A stretch of 64,000 bases of DNA, from NCBI RefSeq assembly GCF_003576475.1, contig NZ_QWGR01000013.1, positions 62,001 through 126,000 of the forward strand, read 5' to 3'. Source of the stretch: Maribellus luteus (lineage in GTDB: Bacteria; Bacteroidota; Bacteroidia; Bacteroidales; Prolixibacteraceae). Position numbers and translations under genes: made by a program. Positions 8,192 through 17,056 of the stretch are shown piece after piece. The stretch's first letter is position 1. Each line of letters starts with the position of its first letter. Under the pieces are notes generated by a model. It made no database searches and was not told where the DNA came from. It saw only the letters and a list, made by a program, of their open reading frames with translations.

Positions 8192-9013
8192 ATGACAACA
8201 AGAAATTGGGAAACCATCAAAGAGTTTGAGGAAATTAAGTTTGAATACTGGGAAGGCATTGGTAAAATTACCATTAACCGTCCGCGTTACCGCAATGCTT
8301 TCACCCCCGACACAACGCGTGAAATGTGTGAAGCAATGGTGATTTGCCGTGAAAACCCGGACATTTCGGTGGTGGTTTTCACCGGCGAAGGCGACAAAGC
8401 TTTTTGCAGTGGCGGCGACCAGAACGTAAAAAGTACAGCCGGTTACATCGGGAAAGACGGTGTTCCGCGTTTGAACGTCCTCGACCTTCAGAAACTGATT
8501 CGTTCCATTCCCAAGCCGGTAATCGCCATGGTGAACGGTTACGCGATTGGCGGCGGCCACGTACTGCATGTGGTTTGCGACCTATCAATTGCGTCTGAAA
8601 ATGCCATTTTCGGGCAAACCGGTCCTAAAGTGGGTAGCTTCGATGCCGGTTTCGGATCGTCGTACCTCGCTCGTGTGGTAGGTCAGAAAAAAGCCCGCGA
8701 AATCTGGTTCCTTTGCGAACAGTATTCGGCACAGGAAGCCCTTGAAATGGGCCTCGTAAATAAAGTTGTACCATTCGAGGAACTGGAAAACGAAACCGTT
8801 CGCTGGGCGCAAAGAATGATGATGCACAGTCCGCTGGCACTTCGCATGATCAAAGCCGGGTTGAATGCCGAACTCGATGGTCAGGCAGGGATTCAGGAGT
8901 TGGCCGGAAACGCCACCATGTTGTACTACATGACAGAAGAAGCTCAGGAGGGAAAAAAAGCATTCCTGGAAAAACGCAAACCCGATTTTTCGAAATATCC
9001 TAAAATGCCGTAA
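8192..9013 (+). CDS. menB: 1,4-dihydroxy-2-naphthoyl-CoA synthase
   Basis: A 273-residue crotonase-fold enzyme that cyclises o-succinylbenzoyl-CoA. The MenB-specific signatures are [10 protein letters not shown] (71-80), the oxyanion-hole segment [20 protein letters not shown] (116-135) and [20 protein letters not shown] (141-160), which separate it from ordinary enoyl-CoA hydratases. It sits 15 bases after menD and 5 bases before menA in the same operon. Confidence 0.96.
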   Translation: MTTRNWETIKEFEEIKFEYWEGIGKITINRPRYRNAFTPDTTREMCEAMVICRENPDISVVVFTGEGDKAFCSGGDQNVKSTAGYIGKDGVPRLNVLDLQKLIRSIPKPVIAMVNGYAIGGGHVLHVVCDLSIASENAIFGQTGPKVGSFDAGFGSSYLARVVGQKKAREIWFLCEQYSAQEALEMGLVNKVVPFEELENETVRWAQRMMMHSPLALRMIKAGLNAELDGQAGIQELAGNATMLYYMTEEAQEGKKAFLEKRKPDFSKYPKMP

Positions 9014-9018
9014 CATCC

Positions 9019-9912
9019 GTGAAATTACGTGTCTGGATCAGTGCATTTCGTTTACGAACCCTCCCGCTGGCGCTTTCGTGCTCGGTAATGGGGAGTTTGC
9101 TGGCTTTGTCGCAGGATAAATTCAGGTGGATCATATTTTTGCTGACGGTGTCAACCACGCTGTTTTTGCAAATTTTATCGAACCTGGCCAACGACTACGG
9201 CGACACTGTTAGCGGGGTCGACAACGAAAACCGACTGGGGCCGCAGCGGGTAACACAATCAGGCAAGGTCAGCCGAAAGGAAATGCGCATTGCCATCGGC
9301 GTTTTTGCCTTTCTTTCGCTGGTTTCCGGTTCGCTGTTGATTTTCCTTGGGCTGCAAAACATCACGCAAATCATACTTTTTTACGTGTTTGGGATCGCTT
9401 CCATTATTGCCGCCATCAAGTATACCATCGGGAAAAATCCATACGGATACGCCGGCTTTGGCGATATCTTCGTATTCATCTTTTTTGGATTGATTGGCGT
9501 GGCCGGAACTTATTACCTGCACACGCACGAGTTTTCTGCCTGGATTTTACTGCCAGCCTCGACGATCGGTCTGCTTAGTTCGGGGGTTTTAAACCTGAAC
9601 AACATGCGCGACATCAAAAACGATTCAGAGAGTGGAAAACATACGCTGGTGGTTCGCCTGGGACAAAAACGAGCTAAAGCTTACCACTTTACGTTGGTTG
9701 TTGTGGCTATTTTACTGAGCGTAGCGTACACGGTGCATTTTTACAACTCGGCTACTCAGTGGGTTTACCTGCTTACACTTCCGCTTTTTGCCTGGAACCT
9801 GGCAGTTGTAGCCCGGAACTCAGAGCCGCAGGCGCTCAACAGCGAGCTTAAAAAGTTATCGCTGAGTACCTTTCTTTTCTCCATCGTTTTCGGACTTGCA
9901 ATGGTGTTGTAA
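9019..9912 (+). CDS. menA: 1,4-dihydroxy-2-naphthoate polyprenyltransferase
   Basis: A 297-residue UbiA-family membrane prenyltransferase attaching the polyprenyl chain to DHNA. The start is GTG. The first Asp-rich motif is NLANDYGDTVSGVDNE (55-70). The second lies near residues 192-207 (NLNNMRDIKNDSESGK). About eight or nine hydrophobic helices are seen. The stop codon overlaps the menC start (TAATG at 9910-9914), which suggests translational coupling. Confidence 0.94.
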   Translation: MKLRVWISAFRLRTLPLALSCSVMGSLLALSQDKFRWIIFLLTVSTTLFLQILSNLANDYGDTVSGVDNENRLGPQRVTQSGKVSRKEMRIAIGVFAFLSLVSGSLLIFLGLQNITQIILFYVFGIASIIAAIKYTIGKNPYGYAGFGDIFVFIFFGLIGVAGTYYLHTHEFSAWILLPASTIGLLSSGVLNLNNMRDIKNDSESGKHTLVVRLGQKRAKAYHFTLVVVAILLSVAYTVHFYNSATQWVYLLTLPLFAWNLAVVARNSEPQALNSELKKLSLSTFLFSIVFGLAMVL

Positions 9913-10982
9913 TGCTCAAAGCTGAACTCAGATACAAAGAATTTATTTACCGGCGACCGGCAACTACTTCGCGTGGCACTTACACGCAAAAAAATGTCTG
10001 GTTCATTTTGTTGTTTGACGAAGACCATCCGCAGGTAAAAGGAATCGGTGAGTGTTCCCTATTCCCGGGCTTAAGTATCGATGATCGTGAAGATTTTGAG
10101 CCAACGCTGAAAGAAGTGGTAGCTTCCATCAACCGGGGAACGTTTGATTTTGCCACTCCCCTTCTGGAGTTTCCATCCATCCAATTTGCATTGGAAACAG
10201 CACAAAAAGATTTGCAGGCTAACGGTACAAAACTGCTTTTCCCATCGGCATTTACACGCGGTGAAGATTTTATTCGCATAAACGGACTCATCTGGATGGG
10301 CGACCGCCACGATATGGAAAAGCAGATCGACCAGAAACTTTCGCAGGGATTTAGCTGTGTGAAAATGAAAATCGGAGCGATCGGTTTCGAAGATGAATTC
10401 GAGGTACTAACCCAACTTCGCAAACGATATCCGGCCACAGATCTCGAAATCAGGCTTGATGCCAACGGAGCCTTTTCACCGGCAGAAGCACCGGAGAAAT
10501 TAAAGCGTCTGTCTGAGTTAACCGTCCACAGTATTGAACAACCCATCCGGCAGAGACAGGCCGAAGAAATGGCAAAGCTCTGTGCCAAATCACCCATCCC
10601 GATTGCATTGGATGAAGAGCTGTTGGGTATTTTTTCGATGAAAGAAAAAGAACAGTTATTGGATGAAATTCGCCCGCAATACATTATACTTAAACCAGGA
10701 TTACTGGGTGGTACAAAGCTGAGTAAAGAATGGATCAAAGCTGCCGACCAGCGAAGTATAGGTTGGTGGATCACTTCTGCGCTGGAAACCAACATCGGGC
10801 TGAACGCCATTGCACAGTGGACCTACACCCTGCAAAAAGATATGCCGCACGGATTAAGTACCGGCGCCTTGTTTGAAAACAACATCGAATCGCCGCTAAC
10901 TTTGCAGGGAGAAAGGCTTTTCTATTCTCCGGAGCGGCAATGGAGGTTAGAAGGACTGAGGGAAGATGGATTGAAGGACTGA
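9912..10982 (+). CDS. menC: o-succinylbenzoate synthase
   Basis: A 356-residue enolase-superfamily enzyme dehydrating SHCHC. The catalytic KxK segment is CVKMKIG (about 149-155). Metal ligands lie in RLDANGAF (about 181-188), EQPI (about 208) and ALDEELLG (about 231-238), followed by KPGLLGG. It overlaps the menA stop. The last codons (LEGLREDGLKD) and the stop are part of a 23-bp tandem repeat, so the C-terminal tail is a recent addition rather than conserved enzyme. Confidence 0.93.
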   Translation: MLKAELRYKEFIYRRPATTSRGTYTQKNVWFILLFDEDHPQVKGIGECSLFPGLSIDDREDFEPTLKEVVASINRGTFDFATPLLEFPSIQFALETAQKDLQANGTKLLFPSAFTRGEDFIRINGLIWMGDRHDMEKQIDQKLSQGFSCVKMKIGAIGFEDEFEVLTQLRKRYPATDLEIRLDANGAFSPAEAPEKLKRLSELTVHSIEQPIRQRQAEEMAKLCAKSPIPIALDEELLGIFSMKEKEQLLDEIRPQYIILKPGLLGGTKLSKEWIKAADQRSIGWWITSALETNIGLNAIAQWTYTLQKDMPHGLSTGALFENNIESPLTLQGERLFYSPERQWRLEGLREDGLKD

Positions 10983-11019
10983 GGGAAGATGGATTGAAGG
11001 ATTGAAGGACTGAAGGACT
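10950..11019 (+). repeat. Minisatellite covering the menC stop codon
   Basis: Two exact 23-bp units (10950-10972 and 10973-10995) are followed by three 8-bp units (GAAGGATT, GAAGGACT, GAAGGACT). The first unit encodes the end of MenC, and the stop codon lies in the second unit. The word ATTGAAGGACTGA recurs in the 20.8-21.3 kb repeat region. Confidence 0.85.
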
Positions 11020-11151
11020 GATTTCGATTTTAAGAATACTGTGCTTGGTTGGATCAAATGCAGGAATGCATAAATGATTTAATAAAAGAACTTCGTGGTT
11101 CTCTGTGCCTTCTCAGTGCTCTCTGTGGTAAAAAGGTTGTGAAGTGAAGGA

Positions 11152-12240
11152 TTGAAAAATAAGCTGAAATTGAAAGAAGAAATTAAAATAACAATTGATG
11201 GTCGGCAGCTGGTTGGCGAAGAGCTAGAGCAATACTGTCATTCTCAGCTGCAAGACGCTACGGTTCAGGAATGGGAAAAGAAAATCTATTCCTTCATCCT
11301 CGACTGGATCAGCGATACTCCTTTCATTGTTCAAACATCTTCCGGAACAACCGGACAGAAAAAAGAATTTCATCTTTCCAAAGAAACAATGGTCGCGTCC
11401 GCCCGGAAAACCTGTGATATTCTGGGGATCACATCTGAACAGACCGGGTTGCTTTGCTTACCTCTTGACTACATCGCCGGGAAAATGATGATTGTTCGCG
11501 CTTTTGTTAGCGGCATGAACCTGCTGATTGCCGATCCCAAAGGGACTCCCGACTTGAGTTCGTATGAAAAGATCGGATTCTCCGCCCTGGTTCCCCTGCA
11601 GGTTTTTAATCTGCTAAATGCCGGAGATTCACTCAAAAAAATAGAGCGGCTTATCATTGGCGGTGGCGAAATAAACACCGAACAGGAAAAGCAACTAAGT
11701 CAATTGCCCAATGCCATTTATGCGACCTATGGAATGGCAGAAACCTGTTCGCATGTGGCCTTGCGAAGGGTAAACGGTCCGGATAAAAGCAAGCTATTTA
11801 GGGCTATTCCGGGAGTTCATTTTGAAGTGGATGAAAGAGATTGCCTGGTGATTCGTGCTGACTATCTGGAAAATCCGATCGTGACCAACGACCTTGTTGA
11901 GTTTATCAACACCCACACTTTCCGCTGGCTGGGCCGCTTTGACAACCTCATCAATTCGGGAGGGGTTAAAATTGTACCGGAAGAATTGGAAGCGCTCCTT
12001 TCAAAAACAACCGGTTTAAGCGGTGCTTTTATTGGGATTCCCGATACCAAACTGGGATCGAAGCTGGTACTGGTGCTGGAGCAGAAGCAAAACATGGCTG
12101 AGCCATCCGCTATTTTGGAAGAACTGAAAGGAAAACTTCCCAAACATCACCTGCCAAAAGAAATTTTCTATGTGAAAGAATTGCCGCGCAACGCATCTTT
12201 CAAACTCGACCGGAATAAGATCAGAAGTCTGCTTGGATAA
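11152..12240 (+). CDS. menE: o-succinylbenzoate-CoA ligase
   Basis: A 362-residue AMP-forming ligase, short as usual for Bacteroidota MenE. The P-loop-like motif is VQTSSGTTGQKKEFHLSK (about 59-76). The adenylate-binding YGMAET lies near 192, and the hinge/C-domain WLGRFDNLINSGGVKI near 259-274. The apparent start is TTG preceded by GAAGGA; no ATG is available in frame before the conserved region. A spacer of about 170 bases containing repeats separates it from menC, so it may depend on readthrough from the operon. Confidence 0.92.
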   Translation: MKNKLKLKEEIKITIDGRQLVGEELEQYCHSQLQDATVQEWEKKIYSFILDWISDTPFIVQTSSGTTGQKKEFHLSKETMVASARKTCDILGITSEQTGLLCLPLDYIAGKMMIVRAFVSGMNLLIADPKGTPDLSSYEKIGFSALVPLQVFNLLNAGDSLKKIERLIIGGGEINTEQEKQLSQLPNAIYATYGMAETCSHVALRRVNGPDKSKLFRAIPGVHFEVDERDCLVIRADYLENPIVTNDLVEFINTHTFRWLGRFDNLINSGGVKIVPEELEALLSKTTGLSGAFIGIPDTKLGSKLVLVLEQKQNMAEPSAILEELKGKLPKHHLPKEIFYVKELPRNASFKLDRNKIRSLLG

Positions 12241-12257
12241 TAAAACTCTTGATTTTA

Positions 12258-12419
12258 TCAGCCCTTAAACAACTTCACCTTTCCGGTAGTAATATGATAC
12301 GTTCCTTCGCGTAATTTTTTCACCCTTAAATATCGTATCCCCTCTTCCAAAAGGTACTCTGAATCATTTTTCCGTCGAACAGCCATCTCAGCAAAATCGC
12401 CTAAGTAAAGAACAGACAA
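12258..12419 (-). CDS. Possible small basic hypothetical protein
   Basis: On the minus strand an open frame of 53 codons from TTG 12419 (or 42 from ATG 12386) ends at TGA 12258. It reads LSVLYLGDFAEMAVRRKNDS then continues rich in Lys, Arg and Glu, ending TGKVKLFKG. It is convergent with menE with only 17 bases between the stops. No family is recognised. Short length and lack of a visible promoter make this tentative; it may be a remnant. Confidence 0.3.
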   Translation of the reverse strand: MSVLYLGDFAEMAVRRKNDSEYLLEEGIRYLRVKKLREGTYHITTGKVKLFKG

Positions 12420-12420
12420 T

Positions 12421-12800
12421 CTTGTATATTAAAAAGTTAATCGGGGAACCAGTAATTCTTTATCAACATGATGACAAAAATAGCAACGCCAGCCGGCCTC
12501 GGCCGGTGAGCCGAAAAATCAGTAAGGACGGCGTTAAGAATCGTCCTTGTTTGAGCGAGGAACGAGCGAGTTTGGACGATTTAGCCGTTCGAACGCCAAT
12601 TTTTCGTGTGAAGCGGGCGCAGCCTTGAACTTTTTTGCTTCGTTTTTTGGTTCAAGCCAAAAAATGAAGTGGGGTTTGGGCAAAGCACTTGTGTTCGTTG
12701 CATTGAAATATTGAGTGAATGATTATTCTCTGACATTCTCAGGAAAATACAACCCAAGCAAGTCGAGCATAAGAATAAAAGCAATTTCCGTCAAACACCC
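12421..12800. repeat. Non-coding spacer with a Bacteroidota-type intergenic repeat and hairpins
   Basis: No credible gene. It contains GCCGGCCTCGGCCGGTG (inverted repeat, about 12492-12508), paired GTCC/GGAC words around 12525-12580, and a hairpin TTTTTTGG (12643-12650)-TTCAAG-CCAAAAAA (12657-12664). The block ending in this AT-rich hairpin has the look of a dispersed intergenic element. A genome self-comparison would settle its copy number. Confidence 0.5.
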
Positions 12801-12806
12801 CCTTCA

Positions 12807-12838
12807 TTTGCCACCTAAGTAAATTCCGTTTATATTTG
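12807..12838 (+). promoter_or_regulatory. Consensus promoter of the DUF1080 gene
   Basis: TTTG (12807-12810), 20-base spacer, TATATTTG (12831-12838). This is a full match to the Bacteroidota housekeeping consensus and leaves a leader of about 50 bases before the ATG. Confidence 0.75.
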
Positions 12839-12893
12839 AACATCCCGCTATTGGCGGTACAGTTTTATCCATTAACTATTAAACCAACAAAGT

Positions 12894-13544
12894 ATGCAAA
12901 CCAAAAGTATTGTAGTATTATTTGTACTCGGCCTGCTCTGCAGTTGCCAGCCCAAATGGCAAGCCCTGTTCAACGACGATCTTTCAAATGCCCTGGATGT
13001 TAACGGCGTATGGTCTGTTCAGGAAGGTATTCTTACTGCATCGGAAGACGCATGTTTATTCACAAACGCGGAATATGAAAATTTTGTGGTCGATCTCGAA
13101 TTTAAAAATGAAACCGGAACAAACAGCGGGGTGATCGTATATTGTACCGACCGAGAAAACTGGATTCCCAATTCGGTGGAAGTACAAATCAGCGACGACC
13201 AGCACTTTAAAGACCAAGGCTGGAACCCAACTTTTATGTGTGGCGGAATATTCGGGCACCTGGCGCCAAGCTCCTCATTGGTAAAACAACCCGGAGAATG
13301 GAACCATATGAACATCCGGTGCGAAGGGCAACAGATCACGGTTACCCTGAATGGGGAAGTTTCTGCTGATATGGACATGGCGCTTTGGACCAGCGGCACC
13401 AAAAATCCTGACGGAACAGACATCCCGTCGTGGCTGCCTAAACCATTTGCTGAACTCCCGACCAAAGGCTACATCGGCTTCCAGGGAAAACACGGAGAGG
13501 CAAACATCTATTTCAGAAACATTAAAATTTCTCCGATAAAATAA
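12894..13544 (+). CDS. DUF1080 (3-keto-disaccharide hydrolase-like) lipoprotein
   Basis: A 216-residue lipoprotein with lipobox LGLLCSC (Cys at about 16-18) followed by a jelly-roll DUF1080 domain. The typical path is WQALFNDDLSNAL, a GVWSVQEGILTA strand, the conserved FVVDLEFKN...NSGVIVY segment, EVQISD and the closing GYIGFQGKHGEANIYFRNIKI. The domain resembles concanavalin-like glycoside-binding folds, and some members act on 3-keto sugars. It stands alone between repeats, with its own promoter and terminator, so its substrate cannot be read from neighbours. Confidence 0.88.
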   Translation: MQTKSIVVLFVLGLLCSCQPKWQALFNDDLSNALDVNGVWSVQEGILTASEDACLFTNAEYENFVVDLEFKNETGTNSGVIVYCTDRENWIPNSVEVQISDDQHFKDQGWNPTFMCGGIFGHLAPSSSLVKQPGEWNHMNIRCEGQQITVTLNGEVSADMDMALWTSGTKNPDGTDIPSWLPKPFAELPTKGYIGFQGKHGEANIYFRNIKISPIK

Positions 13545-13578
13545 CTGGAAGAGGAATAATATTTATACGAGAAAGCTG

Positions 13579-13613
13579 GAAGCCGGGGCGTATTTCGTTC
13601 CGGCTTCTTCTTT
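13579..13613 (+). terminator. Terminator after the DUF1080 gene
   Basis: Stem GAAGCCGG (13579-13586)/CCGGCTTC (13600-13607), followed by TTCTTTC. Confidence 0.65.
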
Positions 13614-13905
13614 CAAAACATTGAACTCCTGAGCATTTAACACTCTTCTGATTTACTTAGTGTATGACAAATTTCCTTCACTGCGAAATCTCTGTGGTCC
13701 TCTGTGTTTTTTTCTCTGTGGTACTCTGTGGTTTCCTTGATCTTTAACCGCAGAGAACACGAAGTCTTTCACAGAGGTTTGCAGAGTTTTTTTATTTCTT
13801 TTATTCTGAAACAAAAAGGAAATCTCTCGTACACCCGATTCCCTTCTTATATAAAGATTAAGCTTTCCTTTCAATTGCCAACCTAAGTAAAGTGTTCGCG
13901 CCAAC
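13614..13905. repeat. Intergenic CTCTGTGG-type repeat
   Basis: Non-coding. Repeated CTCTGTGG/CTCTGTG words occur in one orientation (13687-13735) and the complementary CGCAGAGAACACGAAG...CACAGAGG afterwards (13749-13790), so the block can fold on itself. Related words occur at 11095-11132. No gene is seen. Confidence 0.6.
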
Positions 13906-13934
13906 TTAGATAGCTTTGCGCCAAAATTCAGCAT

Positions 13935-14837
13935 ATGTGGGTTGCGCTTGCATTAATTTCAGCGGTATTACTGGGCTTGTACGACGTACTCAAAAAGCTT
14001 TCGTTAAACGGAAACGCTGTTTTACCGGTGCTGTTTCTGTCCACCATTACAGCTGCTGTAACCGTTGCCCCCTTTGTTGTTGGATCGGTTTTCTTTCCCG
14101 ATCTTTTTCAATCCATCCAGATGTATGTTCCGCCCGTAAGTGCACACGAGCATCTGTTGATCTTTATAAAATCGGTGATCGTGGTTGGCAGCTGGATTTT
14201 TGCTTTCCACGCCATGAAAAACCTGCCCATTACCATTATCTCTCCCATTCGTGCCACCGGCCCGATCTGGACATTGATCGGCGCCATCCTAATTTTTCAC
14301 GAACACCTCAACCTGCTTCAATGGACGGGCGTTGCCATTACCCTCGTTTTCTTTTACCTGCTTTCTACGGCAGGAAAACTGGAAGGCATCAATTTCAAAC
14401 GAAACGTCTGGGTATTTTGCATCATAGCCGCAACACTTTTGGGCGCTGCCAGCGGTTTATTCGACAAGTACCTCCTCCGCCGCATCGACCGGCTGGCGGT
14501 TCAGGCCTGGTTTTCGTTTTACCAGGTGGTGGTGATGTTGCCCGCAATTGCCCTGTTTCGCTGGCGCAACCCCCAACAGGAACGGCCGCCTTTTGAATGG
14601 CGCTGGAGCATTCCGCTGATTGCGATTTTCCTGCTTTTTGCCGACTACATGTATTTCTACGCGCTCAGTATCCCCGATTCGATGATCTCCATTGTTTCAG
14701 CCTTGCGGCGCGGCGGTGTTTTGGTTGCTTTTTCAGTGGGAGCCATTCTTTTCAGGGAACACAACATCAAACGCAAAGGGATTTACCTGCTCGGAATACT
14801 TTTGGGAATTCTGATCATCAGTTACGGGTCGCGTTAA
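13935..14837 (+). CDS. EamA/DMT family transporter
   Basis: A 300-residue membrane protein with about ten hydrophobic helices arranged as two EamA halves (residues about 1-135 and 155-298). Half-boundary signatures are IISPIRATGPIWTLIGAILIFHEHLNLLQWTGVAI and IVSALRRGGVLVAFSVGAILFREHNIKRKGIYLLGI. Such drug/metabolite exporters move small solutes across the inner membrane; the solute is unknown. A -7 box TAGCTTTG at 13911-13918 lies 17 bases before the ATG. The gene is monocistronic. Confidence 0.88.
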   Translation: MWVALALISAVLLGLYDVLKKLSLNGNAVLPVLFLSTITAAVTVAPFVVGSVFFPDLFQSIQMYVPPVSAHEHLLIFIKSVIVVGSWIFAFHAMKNLPITIISPIRATGPIWTLIGAILIFHEHLNLLQWTGVAITLVFFYLLSTAGKLEGINFKRNVWVFCIIAATLLGAASGLFDKYLLRRIDRLAVQAWFSFYQVVVMLPAIALFRWRNPQQERPPFEWRWSIPLIAIFLLFADYMYFYALSIPDSMISIVSALRRGGVLVAFSVGAILFREHNIKRKGIYLLGILLGILIISYGSR

Positions 14838-14967
14838 TTTCACCCAACAAAAACGATCACAGTTTCCAGTACCTGTGCTGATGCTGTCCTTGCCACGAAA
14901 CATATTTTCCGGCAATGCATTAATTTGTATTTTGCGATCAATAATTTTCACAAAAACAAATTATCAC

Positions 14968-16275
14968 ATGAAGAACTTAACCAGCCTACTCCTGATTATT
15001 CTGCTTTCAGGAAGCAGTTTATTTGCCCAATCTGCCTATCAACCCACAGCGAAAAATATTGAAAACCGTGAGTGGTTTCAGGATGCTAAATTCGGCTTAT
15101 TTATTCATTGGGGCGTTTACTCCATACTCGGAGACGGAGAATGGGTAATGAACCAGCAAAAAATTCCGATCCGCCAGTACCAAAAGCTTCCGGCCTTTTT
15201 TAATCCGACCGAATTTAATCCGGCCGAATGGGTGGCAATGGTCAAAAAAGCCGGGATGAAATACATTACCATTACCAGCAAACACCACGACGGTTTTGCG
15301 ATGTATGATTCCAAGGTCAGTAATTATGACATTATGGACAGTACACCTTATAAAAAAGATGTGTTGAAAATGCTGAAGGAAGAATGTGACAAACAGGGAG
15401 TGAAGCTTTTCTTTTATTATTCGCAACTCGACTGGCATCACCCCGATTATTTTCCTCTTGGCAGAACCGGCCAGGAGTATACCGGCAGACCCGAAAATGG
15501 AAACTGGAAAAGCTACATCGACTACATGAACACACAACTTTCTGAACTGCTGACCAACTACGGCGAAGTGGGCGGAATTTGGTTCGATGGCATGTGGGAC
15601 AAGAAAGATGAAAACTGGCACCTGGACGAAACTTACTCGCTGATTCACAAACTGCAACCCGGTACTTTGATTGGCAGTAACCACCACCTGGATCCAATTT
15701 CCGGCGAAGATTTCCAGATGTTTGAACGCGATCTTCCCGGAGAAAACACCATGGGCTTTAACCAAACCGGAACCATTTCGGAACTTCCGCTGGAAATGTG
15801 CGAAACCATGAACGGCTCGTGGGGATTTAACCTGCAGGATCAGAAATACAAATCATCTCAGAAGCTGATCCAGACCATGGTAAAGGCAGCGGGTTACGGA
15901 GCCAATTTCCTGTTAAACACCGGCCCGATGCCCAACGGAAAAATTCAACCCGAAAACATTGACACCCTGATGGTGATGGGCCAGTGGCTTGAAAAATACG
16001 GCGAAACCATTTACGGCACGCGCAAAGGCCCGATTCGCCCGCAGGAATGGGGAGCCACCACGGTTGACAAAGACGGCAATGTGTATATCCACGTGCTGGA
16101 AATGCAGGACGAAGAACTTTTAATCCCTTCGTTGCCGGGTAAAATTAAATCGGCAGTTTATTTTGACGGCGGCGAAAAAGTGCAGTTCAAGAAAACAGAG
16201 GATGGCATATTACTTACAATCCCGAAGGAAAAAAGAGACAAAATTGACACCATACTGGTTTTGAAGTTAAGCTGA
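14968..16275 (+). CDS. Alpha-L-fucosidase, GH29
   Basis: A 435-residue secreted GH29 enzyme. The signal peptide is residues 1-21 (LLLIILLSGSSLFAQ). The catalytic barrel has KFGLFIHWGVYS (41-52), SKHHDGF (104-110) and the nucleophile segment GGIWFDGMWD with Asp207, then NHHLDP and NGSWGFN. A C-terminal beta-sandwich follows from about residue 345. It releases alpha-linked fucose in the periplasm or outside the cell. The ATG at 14968 is chosen over an upstream in-frame ATG at 14875 because it places the signal peptide at the start. It has its own terminator and is not next to a SusCD pair. Confidence 0.93.
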   Translation: MKNLTSLLLIILLSGSSLFAQSAYQPTAKNIENREWFQDAKFGLFIHWGVYSILGDGEWVMNQQKIPIRQYQKLPAFFNPTEFNPAEWVAMVKKAGMKYITITSKHHDGFAMYDSKVSNYDIMDSTPYKKDVLKMLKEECDKQGVKLFFYYSQLDWHHPDYFPLGRTGQEYTGRPENGNWKSYIDYMNTQLSELLTNYGEVGGIWFDGMWDKKDENWHLDETYSLIHKLQPGTLIGSNHHLDPISGEDFQMFERDLPGENTMGFNQTGTISELPLEMCETMNGSWGFNLQDQKYKSSQKLIQTMVKAAGYGANFLLNTGPMPNGKIQPENIDTLMVMGQWLEKYGETIYGTRKGPIRPQEWGATTVDKDGNVYIHVLEMQDEELLIPSLPGKIKSAVYFDGGEKVQFKKTEDGILLTIPKEKRDKIDTILVLKLS

Positions 16276-16310
16276 TTTTCAGCAAAACATATAGCATACA
16301 TAGGCGATAA

Positions 16311-16336
16311 ATCCGGGCAATGTCCCGGATTTTTTA
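16311..16336 (+). terminator. Terminator after the fucosidase gene
   Basis: ATCCGGG (16311-16317)-CAATGT-CCCGGAT (16324-16330) followed by TTTTTATT. Confidence 0.85.
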
Positions 16337-16422
16337 TTCTCCCCTCTTTCAACTTTACAAAAAACATCTTTCTTTCAAAAAATTCTTTATTCCGATGTAA
16401 TGCTTTTCGGGAGCCGACGTCT

Positions 16423-16430
16423 TAACTTTG
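16423..16430 (+). promoter_or_regulatory. -7 box of the ECF sigma operon
   Basis: TAACTTTG matches TAnnTTTG. It overlaps a TTG codon at 16428 that would otherwise extend the sigma factor, so the ATG at 16470 is the likely start. No clear -33 element is seen. Confidence 0.45.
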
Positions 16431-16469
16431 AAAACAACAAACAAGAAGCAGAAAAGCAAACAAAAAAGC

Positions 16470-17030
16470 ATGGTTGCCCGAGATTTTAAAACGAGTGTAC
16501 TACCGGTAAGCAAAAAACTGCTGCGCTTTGCCACCCACTTCCTGAAAGACGAGGATCTGGCACGCGACGTTGTTCAGGACGTGTTCCTGAAGCTGTGGCA
16601 GAAAAGGGAAACACTCGCTGAAATCGAAAACATGGAGGCCTTTGCCATGCGAATGACACGCAACCACTGCATCGATACAATAAGAGCCAACCGGGTTGTA
16701 CCGATCGATGCAGACACTGACCGGAAGCTGAAAGAAGAAACGGTCGATGTTCATTCAAAAGTTGAATTAAGCGAATCAGCCGGACAAATCCGGAGGCTGA
16801 TCGACCGGCTGCCCGACCTGCAGCGCAGCGTAATGCACATGCGCGACATTGAGCAACTGAGTTACGACGAAATTGCTGATATTACCGGATTACAGGTGAA
16901 TGCGATCAGGGTGAACCTGTCGCGGGCCCGAAAAAAAGTACGGGATGAATTTTTAAAAATGAATGACAATGAAACGAGCATATATACAACCAACGCAAAG
17001 GGAGGAAAAAACCATGCGAGTTACATATGA
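16470..17030 (+). CDS. ECF-type RNA polymerase sigma factor
   Basis: A 186-residue sigma-70 family factor. Region 2 has LLRFATHFLKDEDLARDVVQ and DVFLKLWQKRE. Region 4 has LPDLQRSVMHMRDIEQLSYD, EIADITGLQVNAIRVNLSRA and RKKVRDEF. It heads a three-gene operon with a short membrane protein and a DUF4252 protein, a layout common in Bacteroidota. The membrane protein probably serves as anti-sigma factor (inference). The start at 16470 is preferred because the predicted promoter overlaps the alternative TTG. Confidence 0.9.
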   Translation: MVARDFKTSVLPVSKKLLRFATHFLKDEDLARDVVQDVFLKLWQKRETLAEIENMEAFAMRMTRNHCIDTIRANRVVPIDADTDRKLKEETVDVHSKVELSESAGQIRRLIDRLPDLQRSVMHMRDIEQLSYDEIADITGLQVNAIRVNLSRARKKVRDEFLKMNDNETSIYTTNAKGGKNHASYI

Positions 17031-17056
17031 TGCCGATGAAATAAACAATTAATCAC

